DNA of 5,510 bases from Spongiibacteraceae bacterium (GTDB taxonomy: Bacteria; Pseudomonadota; Gammaproteobacteria; Pseudomonadales; PIVM01), in the NCBI GenBank assembly GCA_030618505.1, contig JAUXDF010000235.1, forward strand, positions 1-5,510. Direction: 5' to 3'. Below, piece after piece: positions 1-5,010 of this stretch (position 1 is its first letter; each line of letters opens with the position of its first letter). The translations under genes and the position numbers were made by a program. The notes under the pieces are model-generated. The model ran no database searches. It was not told the DNA's origin and worked only from the letters and a program-made list of their open reading frames with translations.

Positions 1-618
1 TTGGTCTGATGACAGCAGTTCTGACAGTAATTGCTTATGTAACTGCTGCTGCTTGTGCTGGCACAGGCGTCTGGCCTGAAATATTGCCAGCAGGTTGTCG
101 AGGGCGATCTCGAATACATTGTTGATTACCAGGTAATCCGCTTCCGGGTAGTGTGACATCTCATTAATGGCTTCTGCCATACGCTGTTGAATGGTGTCCT
201 GATCATCCTGTCCTCTACCGGTGAGCCGCTCTTTAAGTGTCTGGCGCGAAGGCGGCAAAATAAAAATCGAACAACTATCCGGCATTAGCCGCCGAACCTG
301 TTGGGCACCCTGCCAGTCGATTTCCAAAATAACATCCTTGCCGCTGGCGAGGGTGTTTTCTACCCACTGTTGAGAGGTGCCGTAGTAGTTGCTGAAGACC
401 TGCGCATGCTCTAAAAAAGCAGTCTCTTCGAGCATGGATTTAAAAACCTGCTGTGTGATAAAGTGGTAGTTGACTCCATCGTCCTCGCCAGGGCGCATGT
501 CTCGCGTAGTGTGAGAGACAGAAACCTGAACTTGCTGGTCTTTGCTGATGATCGCCTTAACCAGACTGGTTTTGCCGCCGCCCGAGGGGGCTGAAATGGT
601 GTAGAGTGTGCCTTTCAT
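1..618 (-). CDS. gmk: Guanylate kinase (3' end outside window)
   Basis: Phosphorylates GMP to GDP with ATP in the cytoplasm, an essential step of guanine nucleotide synthesis. The 206 codons visible contain the P-loop (residues 9-18, SAPSGGGKTS), the GMP-binding signature SHTTRDMRPGEDDGVNY (35-51), EHAQVFSNYYGTS (70-82), ILEIDWQGAQQVR (97-109) and the lid RLTGRGQDD (131-139). These are standard Gmk motifs in the right order. The start is the ATG complementary to 616-618, with an AGGA about 12 bases upstream. No stop is reached before the window edge; family members are about 205-210 residues, so only a few codons are missing. The gene faces away from the island and normally follows yicC directly; here the two are about 3.4 kb apart. 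Identification is very secure. Confidence 0.97.
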   Translation of the reverse strand, partial: MKGTLYTISAPSGGGKTSLVKAIISKDQQVQVSVSHTTRDMRPGEDDGVNYHFITQQVFKSMLEETAFLEHAQVFSNYYGTSQQWVENTLASGKDVILEIDWQGAQQVRRLMPDSCSIFILPPSRQTLKERLTGRGQDDQDTIQQRMAEAINEMSHYPEADYLVINNVFEIALDNLLAIFQARRLCQHKQQQLHKQLLSELLSSDQ

Positions 619-656
619 CTTGTTGGGTTTTCCTGGAATAAATTTAGCGGGCTGGT

Positions 657-677
657 TTATTCGATGTTCTGTATCTG
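657..677. repeat. Left att-like direct repeat (copy of yicC 3' end)
   Basis: This 21-base segment matches 4008-4028 at 19 of 21 positions. Both copies begin TTATTC and end TTCTGTATCTG, and they differ at 663 and 666 (G here, A in the right copy). Read on the minus strand in the yicC frame it is CAG ATA CAG AAC ATC GAA TAA, i.e. QIQNIE-stop, so both differences are silent. The preceding codons no longer match yicC. It lies 38 bases upstream of the gmk start, a normal yicC-gmk spacing, so it probably marks the old chromosomal junction. Inferred to be the left attachment site of the island. Confidence 0.8.
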
Positions 678-716
678 TGCGTATAGTCTCAAAGAAATTA
701 GCATATTATCCAATAT

Positions 717-747
717 ATTATAGTTGTAATGGAGCTGTTTTTGGCAG
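717..747 (-). promoter_or_regulatory. Possible gmk promoter inside the island
   Basis: On the minus strand 717-722 reads TATAAT, a perfect -10 box, and 742-747 reads CTGCCA, four of six matches to the -35 consensus, with a longish 19-base spacer. Transcription would start near 710 and reach gmk through a leader of about 90 bases. The island has cut gmk off from yicC, so gmk needs a promoter here or nearby. The region is AT-rich and such matches arise by chance, so this is tentative. Confidence 0.35.
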
Positions 748-767
748 GTTTGTCTGTTTTATAGATA

Positions 768-775
768 TTCATCTT
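768..775. repeat. Left 8-bp target site duplication of the MITE
   Basis: TTCATCTT, directly abutting the left terminal inverted repeat of the element at 776-926. An identical TTCATCTT abuts the right end at 927-934. Confidence 0.75.
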
Positions 776-926
776 GTAACTTATTCAGCAAAGGCACAAA
801 GTTCGTCATTCCGGCAGTCTTTTAGCCGGAATCCAGTTTGCAGGACTCTGGATCCCCGACAAAACACTTCGGGGATGACAGAAATGGTGGGTTCAAAGTG
901 TCTATTTCATTATGCTGAATAATTAC
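776..926. mobile_element. 151-bp MITE with GTAA termini (IS66-like hallmarks)
   Basis: The left end is GTAACTTATTCAGCA (776-790). The right end is TGCTGAATAATTAC (913-926), whose complement is GTAATTATTCAGCA: the same sequence lacking one base, with the inner ten bases perfectly paired. Identical 8-bp repeats TTCATCTT (768-775, 927-934) sit immediately outside both ends. Termini starting GTAA together with 8-bp target duplications are the described hallmarks of the IS66 family. There is no transposase, so this would be a non-autonomous element moved in trans. The interior holds a folded palindrome (805-879). A 104-codon open frame crossing the element starts outside it, within gmk antisense, and is not considered a gene. 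The structure is directly visible; the family assignment is inference. Confidence 0.75.
805..879. repeat. Compound palindromic repeat (three-stem fold) inside the MITE
   Basis: Three nested or adjacent stems can be drawn: ATTCCGGC (808-815) with GCCGGAAT (825-832); ATCCCCGA (852-859) with TCGGGGAT (869-876); and ATCCAG (831-836) with CTGGAT (848-853), which competes for the bases at the junctions. The outer ends GTCATTCC (805-812) and GGGATGAC (872-879) also pair with one mismatch. The layout GTCATTCC...GGAATCCAG...CTGGATCCCC...GGGATGAC resembles the dispersed intergenic palindromes found in many proteobacteria. It is not coding. Its copy number in the genome cannot be judged here. Confidence 0.75.
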
Positions 927-934
927 TTCATCTT
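927..934. repeat. Right 8-bp target site duplication of the MITE
   Basis: TTCATCTT, identical to 768-775 and directly abutting the right terminal inverted repeat, as expected of a target sequence duplicated on insertion. Confidence 0.75.
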
Positions 935-1013
935 AGCTTAAAAAATGGCAGTTCATCTGCAATTTTTAAGTTACACTTATTTCGTCTCAAAAAATAATTC
1001 AAGAAGATTAACG

Positions 1014-1232
1014 ATGATACGCTGCCATTTAGCCCGCATCATGGGCGAGCATAAAATGAAAATATCAGACGTGGTCAGAGAAACAGGCTTAAGCCGTAAT
1101 ACCCTGACGCTCATGTATAAAGAAACGGCGCAAAAAATTGATATAAACGCGCTAGACAAGCTGTGTCAGCTTTTTGAATGTGAACCCTGCCAATTGCTTG
1201 AGTATGTTAACGATAACTCGGTAAAACACTAA
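1014..1232 (+). CDS. Small Cro/C1-type HTH regulator (HTH_26-like)
   Basis: A 72-residue cytoplasmic DNA-binding protein made up almost entirely of one Cro/C1-type helix-turn-helix. Residues 1-12 (MIRCHLARIMGE) form the first helix, KISDVVRETG (16-25) the second, SRNTLTLMYKE (28-38) the recognition helix, and DINALDKLCQLFECEPCQLLEYV (43-65) the closing helices with the typical CQLLEY end. This resembles the YozG/HTH_26 group. I chose the ATG at 1014 because it begins exactly where family members begin (MIRCHLARIM) and has a purine-rich AAGAAG upstream; the in-frame ATG at 945 would add 23 unrelated residues and has no ribosome site. It lies 58 bases upstream of hsdM on the same strand, so it may regulate that operon, in the manner of the control proteins of some restriction systems. 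Operator and target are unknown. Confidence 0.85.
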   Translation: MIRCHLARIMGEHKMKISDVVRETGLSRNTLTLMYKETAQKIDINALDKLCQLFECEPCQLLEYVNDNSVKH

Positions 1233-1290
1233 TGATCATCCAGTCGGTTGCCGCCACAAGCGTAAGGGAATGATTTAAACAGGAAAGCCA

Positions 1291-2301
1291 ATGCAACAAC
1301 TGCAGCACATCGAAGCCATAGAAAAACGTCTCTGGAAAGCCGCCGACACCATGCGCTCTAATTCAGAGCTGGCGAGCAATGAATACTTTTTACCGGTTAT
1401 GGGGCTTGTCTTCTTGCGACATGCCTATAGCCTCTATCTCAATGTAAGAGTCGATATAGAGAAAACCTTGCCGAGTCGTGGCGGTAAAACCCGCGCACTG
1501 ACCAAAGAAGATTTCTCGCAGAAGGGCGCAATCTTTCTCAACCAAAAAGCCCAGTTTGATAGCTTGGTGGCGCTAAGCGACGCCGATGATCGAGCCGAAG
1601 CCATTATTGCGGCCATGGATTCCATTGAAAAAGACTACACCGGATTACAAGGCCAGCTACCCAAAACGGAATACCAGGATATTCCTAACGATGTATTGGG
1701 GCAATTGCTGCGCACATTAAACCCTGATGAGCTGAAAGAGGCCGATGGTGATATTTTTGGCCGCATCTATGAATATTTTCTCACCCAGTTTGCCGATCAG
1801 GGCGCACATGATGGCGGTGAATTCTTCACGCCGATCTCATTAGTGCAAATGATTGTAAGCGTGATCGAACCTGGTCACGGTAAAATTCTTGACCCTGCTT
1901 GTGGCTCTGGTGGCATGTTTGTGCAAAGCGCTCACTTTGTTGAGCAGCAAGAAAAGAATCCCGGCAAAGAGCTGACTTTCTATGGTCATGAGAAAAACAA
2001 AACGACAACTCGCTTGGCCAAAATGAATCTGCGCGTACACGGGCTAGAAGGCAATGTCGCTGGTGGTGTGCTTACTTACTATGATGATCCGCATGAAGGG
2101 CTCTGGGGTAATACCGATTTTGTCATGGCTAATCCGCCTTTTAATATTGATGAGGTGGATGCTGAAAAAATCAAGAATGATCGCCGCTTGCCGGTGGATA
2201 GTTATGAGGTTGATGAGATAGAGGGATTAACCGAGAGTTTGTTCAGCCATGTTTATCGGGCGTACCCGAGGTTGACTTCGCCGATTTATGGTGCAAATTG
2301 A
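1291..2301 (+). CDS. hsdM: Truncated type I restriction-modification methyltransferase subunit (HsdM)
   Basis: HsdM transfers a methyl group from S-adenosylmethionine to adenine N6 within the M2S complex. The 336-residue product has the helical HsdM N-terminal domain (about 1-130, including ASNEYFLPVMGLVFLRHAY), the GEFFTP segment (176-181), SAM motif I DPACGSGGMF (201-210) and catalytic motif IV NPPF (281-284). After KNDRRLP (295-301) it leaves the family sequence: normal proteins continue into a GN-rich segment and then well over 150 further residues including the HsdS-contacting coiled coil. The last 35 residues (302-336) match nothing I recognise. AGGAA at 1281-1285 is a good ribosome site. 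The stop overlaps the next ATG (TGATG, 2299-2303), indicating translational coupling. HsdS and HsdR are missing from the window. Probably a non-functional deletion product, although both catalytic motifs remain. Confidence 0.88.
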   Translation: MQQLQHIEAIEKRLWKAADTMRSNSELASNEYFLPVMGLVFLRHAYSLYLNVRVDIEKTLPSRGGKTRALTKEDFSQKGAIFLNQKAQFDSLVALSDADDRAEAIIAAMDSIEKDYTGLQGQLPKTEYQDIPNDVLGQLLRTLNPDELKEADGDIFGRIYEYFLTQFADQGAHDGGEFFTPISLVQMIVSVIEPGHGKILDPACGSGGMFVQSAHFVEQQEKNPGKELTFYGHEKNKTTTRLAKMNLRVHGLEGNVAGGVLTYYDDPHEGLWGNTDFVMANPPFNIDEVDAEKIKNDRRLPVDSYEVDEIEGLTESLFSHVYRAYPRLTSPIYGAN

Positions 2302-2963
2302 TGGGTATTGAATACAAGCTTCAGCAGCTTCTCGATAGCTTTGGTGAAAGCGAAGTTGTTGAGTTTAAAGAGGCAAAAAATGCTTATGACTTTAATAAGT
2401 TGGGTAAGTATTTTTCGGCGCTGAGCAATGAAGCCAATTTAAAGGGGCTGAAGTCTGCCTGGTTGGTATTTGGTGTGAAAAATGATCAAACGGTCGTTTG
2501 CTCGCAGTTTCGCACTGATATGAAAGATTTGCAGTCACTTAAAAAAGAGGTGGCAGATAAAATAACAAGCCGCCTGACTTTTGTAGAAATCCATGAAGTT
2601 CATCATGCTAATGGCAGAGTTATTCTTTTTGAAATTCCAGCTGCTCCACAAGGCTTCCCTGTAGCGTGGGATGGTCATTATTTTGGTCGTGATGGCGAGT
2701 CTTTAGGCCCCCTTAATCTTGAAGAGATTGAGCGCATTAGAGCTCAAAATCGTGTTTATGATTGGAGTGCCGAGATATGCCAAGGAGCTTCAATTAGGGA
2801 TTTAGATGAGGAGGCAATTAAGGTCGCTCGTCGAGAATATACAACTAAACACTCAAGGCTGGCTGAAGAAATACAAGCTTGGGACGATAACACCTTCCTC
2901 AATAAGGCCAAGCTGACCATTAATGGACAGGTTACTCGAACAGCAATTTCTATTATTGGGTAA
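2301..2963 (+). pseudogene. N-terminal part of split AlbA_2-domain ATP-binding protein
   Basis: Encodes an AlbA_2/Schlafen-type putative nucleic-acid-binding domain at about residues 16-135: ESEVVEFKEA (16-25) is the usual opening, SNEANLKG and SAWLVFGVKND follow, and DGHYFGRDGESLGPL (124-138) closes the domain. A linker helix region then leads to TINGQVTRTAI (207-216). After this the frame reads SIIG and stops at TAA 2961-2963. The natural continuation LLLGKSES is found in the next frame, so the gene is broken by an apparent extra base. I chose ATG 2301 because it overlaps the hsdM stop by one base; TTG 2298 is a possible alternative. Genes of this family often lie between hsdM and hsdS, but their role there is unclear to me. 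A short stand-alone AlbA_2 protein could still be made. Confidence 0.8.
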
Positions 2964-3951
2964 ATCAGAATCATCCCATTGGCTTAATCCAGCGTCAGCA
3001 ACAATAAGCTGGATTCTAAAAGACCGTGATGGGGTGGAGCGTGATTATGAGCACTTTGCTTGTCCATTGTTGACTAGTGCTGAGCAAATATTTCACAAGA
3101 TTCGTAATTTAAAATATCGTTATATTGCAGAAGGTACTCTGTTCCCAGAAGAGGTTGACCAATTTGACCCGTATATTATTCGTGAAGCATTAAACAATGC
3201 GATTGCTCACCAGGATTATGAAGTTGGGGGTAAAATTACCGTTGTTGAATTTGAAGATGGTCGATTGTGTTTTGCTAATCCTGGTAGCTTCATTCCTGGA
3301 TCGGTTGAGCGTGTTATCCACTCGGATGCGCCTGAGTCTCGTTACCGAAATCGTTTTCTAACGGATGCTATGGTTAACTTGAACATGATTGATACCATCG
3401 GTAGCGGTATTAAAAAGATGTTTGTTATACAGAAGAGGCGCTTCTTCCCTTTGCCCGAATACGACCTTTCAAATGATCGTGTGCAGGTGACAATCATTGG
3501 GCGGGTGGTTGATATGAAATATGCCCGAAAGCTGGCAGAAATGCCGGATTTAACGCTAGAAGACATTATTCTCCTAGATAGAGTGCAAAAGCGTAAATCA
3601 TTGACGATTGAGCAAGCTAAGCACCTTAAACAACAAGGTTTTATCGAAGGTAGAAGACCGAATTTCCATATTTCAGCGCGTGTCGCGAATCATGGTGGTG
3701 ATAAAGCCCAGTATATTCGTGATCGCGGGCTTGATGATCGGCACTACAAACAGTTGATCTGTGAGTATATTGAGAAATTCGGCCAGGCCAGGCGTGTAGA
3801 TATTGATAGCCTGCTTTTAGACAAGTTACCCGATGTTTTAGACGAAAAGCAGAAGGCCAATAAGATCAAGAACCTGCTACAGGCCTTGAAAAACAAAGGG
3901 TTGATTGAGCCTGATGGTAAGTCGTGGCGAATGTCTAAACCCGAAAGTTAG
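2923..3951 (+). pseudogene. C-terminal part of split protein: GHKL-type ATPase and winged helix
   Basis: Continues the preceding gene in the +1 frame; genuine family sequence begins around 2950 (LLLGKSES). Counting from the in-frame ATG at 2923, a GHKL-type (HATPase_c_4) domain spans about 75-195, with N-box REALNNAIAHQDY (87-99), a substitute G1-like stretch FANPGSFIPGSVE (117-129) and the glycine loop DTIGSGIKKM (157-166). The C-terminus (about 270-340: YKQLICEYIEKFGQARRVDIDSLL, then NKIKNLLQALKNKGLIEP) looks like a winged helix. Rejoining both parts by removing one base gives about 550 residues, a usual family length, so nothing else seems lost. The ATG at 2923 is an incidental start in the overlap with no clear ribosome site. 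Expression as a separate protein is possible but unproven. Confidence 0.8.
2946..2964 (+). other. Frameshift site in the AlbA_2/ATPase gene
   Basis: The upstream frame reads ACA GCA ATT TCT ATT ATT GGG TAA. Dropping one T from the TTT at 2947-2949 gives ATT CTA TTA TTG GGT AAA, i.e. ILLLGK, which fits the hydrophobic-G-K sequence expected at this point in the family. A single inserted T (mutation or sequencing error) is the simplest explanation. Confidence 0.75.
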
Positions 3952-3960
3952 ACATTTTTT
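3930..3960 (+). terminator. Possible rho-independent terminator overlapping a stop codon
   Basis: AATGTCTAA (3930-3938) and TTAGACATT (3948-3956) form a perfect 9-bp stem with a 9-base loop, running into six T residues (3955-3960). The TAG stop (3949-3951) of the split ATPase gene lies in the 3' arm. The stem is AT-rich, so it would be a modest terminator for the island operon. It also shares its sequence with the repeat cluster at 3949-3978, so it may have another role. Confidence 0.55.
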
Positions 3961-3978
3961 AGATATTCCTAGACATTT
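3949..3978. repeat. Phased short repeats TAGACATTT next to the right att copy
   Basis: TAGACATTT (3949-3957), the variant TAGATATTC (3960-3968) and TAGACATTT (3970-3978) follow one another at 11- and 10-base intervals, about one helical turn, and an inverted copy lies at 3930-3937. TAGATATTC also occurs at 762-770 near the left end. They end 29 bases inside the right att copy. They could be protein-binding sites, for example for a lost recombinase; that is inference. Confidence 0.45.
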
Positions 3979-4007
3979 GGCATCGAATTTCTGGTTAAAA
4001 ACTATGC

Positions 4008-4028
4008 TTATTCAATATTCTGTATCTG
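4008..4028. repeat. Right att-like direct repeat within the yicC 3' end
   Basis: These 21 bases are the final six codons and stop of yicC (minus strand CAG ATA CAG AAT ATT GAA TAA, QIQNIE-stop). They match 657-677 except at 4014 and 4017 (A here, G in the left copy). Inferred to be the right attachment site of the island. Confidence 0.8.
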
Positions 4029-4874
4029 CTCACGCATTTGCTCAATCAGCACCTTTAACTCAACCGCTGCTTGAGTTGTTTCACTGACAATCGATTTAGA
4101 AGACAGGGTATTCGCTTCACGATTAAGCTCCTGCATTAAAAAATCCAGCCTTCTGCCGCAGGCACCACCTTTTTTGACTACCCGGCCAACTTCGCTGACA
4201 TGGGTGTCGAGTCTGTCGAGCTCTTCGGCGACATCGGCTTTTTGGGCGACGAAAACCAGTTCCTGCTCAAGTCGGCTGGCATCAACTTCCATTTTTAGCT
4301 CGGCAAATTTATCCGCCAGCTTCTGGTGTTGGCTGGCGAGAATTTCCGGCAGTCTGCTGCGTACCTGTTTGACAATACTGGAGATGGCCTCAAGCCGCTG
4401 TTCGACCAGTTTAGCCAGCTCTGCACCCTCGCGCTGGCGTGAGTCACTTAGCTGCTCGATAGCCTGACGAAAGCTTGCCATCGCGGTGTTGAGCATGGCT
4501 TTGTTGTCCAGCTGGGTTTCTTCGAGCACGCCGGGCCATTGCATAAGGTCGAGTGCGCTGAAGGGGGCGGGCTGGGTGATTTTTTGTTGCAGCTGGTCGG
4601 CGGACTGGAGGATTTGCTCCGCCAGCGCCATATTTACTTTGACCTTCTCGCTTTCGCCGGCATTAAGCTGGTAACGCAGGGCGCACTCCACTTTGCCTCG
4701 ATTTAGCGATTTCCTCAGATGTTCGCGCAATTGCGGTTCAAGTTGGCGTAATGCTTCAGGCAGTTTAAAGGTCGTTTCGAGATAGCGGTGGTTTACTGAG
4801 CGGATTTCCCAAATGATAGAACCCCAGTTATCGGATTGTTCTGTGCGAGAAAAGGCGGTCATGCTTCGAATCAT
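4008..4874 (-). CDS. yicC: YicC/YloC family endoribonuclease
   Basis: A 288-residue cytoplasmic protein of the YicC/YloC family, members of which have been shown to be endoribonucleases acting in RNA turnover. The N-terminal YicC domain (about 1-155) opens with MIRSMTAFSR and includes WEIRSVNHRYLE (22-33) and LNRGKVECALRY (57-68). The C-terminal DUF1732 domain (about 205-288) contains EELDRLDTHV (217-226) and GRRLDFLMQELNREANTLSSKS (about 240-261). The start at 4874 matches the conserved family N-terminus; an in-frame upstream ATG at 4913 would add 13 unrelated residues. No strong ribosome site is evident. Length and motifs are normal, so the gene is intact. Its final codons form the right att repeat, showing that island integration kept its C-terminus. 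It is divergent from rph and normally precedes gmk. Confidence 0.96.
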   Translation of the reverse strand: MIRSMTAFSRTEQSDNWGSIIWEIRSVNHRYLETTFKLPEALRQLEPQLREHLRKSLNRGKVECALRYQLNAGESEKVKVNMALAEQILQSADQLQQKITQPAPFSALDLMQWPGVLEETQLDNKAMLNTAMASFRQAIEQLSDSRQREGAELAKLVEQRLEAISSIVKQVRSRLPEILASQHQKLADKFAELKMEVDASRLEQELVFVAQKADVAEELDRLDTHVSEVGRVVKKGGACGRRLDFLMQELNREANTLSSKSIVSETTQAAVELKVLIEQMREQIQNIE

Positions 4875-4914
4875 AGTGGTGTCGATGTCTTGGCTGAGGA
4901 GGGTTGGAAACACT

Positions 4915-4944
4915 ATTCTATCCCAGCTGCTTCCTTGCTGTCAT
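4915..4944 (-). promoter_or_regulatory. Predicted sigma70-type promoter of yicC
   Basis: On the minus strand ATGACA (4939-4944) and TAGAAT (4915-4920) each match the consensus at five of six positions and are separated by 18 bases. Transcription would start near 4908, giving a leader of about 34 bases before the yicC start at 4874. The position also argues against the upstream ATG at 4913. Confidence 0.6.
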
Positions 4945-4955
4945 ATCTGTATAAT
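4927..4955 (+). promoter_or_regulatory. Predicted rph promoter with perfect -10 box
   Basis: TATAAT at 4950-4955 is a perfect -10 box. The sequence 17 bases upstream, CTGCTT (4927-4932), is a poor -35 box, so an activator or other contacts may matter. Transcription would start near 4962, about 50 bases before the rph ATG. The site lies across the divergent yicC promoter. Confidence 0.5.
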
Positions 4956-5010
4956 CCGCGCCTAATTCTTCTAGATTACTTTTCAAGCCTGACAATTAAC
5001 GGAGCAATAA

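Larger units (their letters stand above)
657..4028. mobile_element. Remnant of a genomic island integrated at the 3' end of yicC
   Basis: The unit bounded by the two 21-base repeats is about 3.35 kb. It carries an HTH regulator, a truncated hsdM and a split AlbA_2/ATPase gene, all on the strand opposite to the flanking gmk and yicC. It separates two genes that are adjacent in related genomes. The yicC reading frame is intact through the right repeat, as expected for an element that restores the gene it enters. The 3' end of yicC is a known target of mobilizable genomic islands with tyrosine recombinases. No integrase, excisionase or transfer gene is visible inside, so the element is either a deletion remnant or movable only in trans. 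The repeats are seen directly; the mechanism is inferred. Confidence 0.72.

Noticed and set aside
608..922. 104-codon plus-strand open frame across the gmk start and the MITE
   Set aside because: It begins antisense inside gmk, crosses the att repeat and the palindromic element, and has no recognisable domain or ribosome site.
948..960. Small inverted repeat GCAG-TTCAT-CTGC followed by T residues
   Set aside because: Only a 4-bp stem; too weak to call a terminator or operator.
945..1013. Upstream ATG extending the HTH regulator by 23 residues
   Set aside because: No ribosome site, the extra residues look like translated AT-rich non-coding DNA, and the family begins at MIRCHLARIM.
2958..2963. 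Programmed +1 frameshift at GGG-TAA, by analogy with the release-factor 2 gene
   Set aside because: No upstream stimulatory element is evident, and a one-base insertion at the TTT gives a better family match (ILLLG) than slippage (ISIIG).
678..4007. Search for an integrase, excisionase, tRNA gene or CRISPR array in the island
   Set aside because: None is visible: the coding space is taken up by the HTH, hsdM and AlbA_2/ATPase genes, and the remaining sequence has no regularly spaced array or tRNA-like fold.
4174..4674. Serine-rich plus-strand open frames antisense to yicC
   Set aside because: They are low-complexity shadows of the well-supported yicC coding strand.
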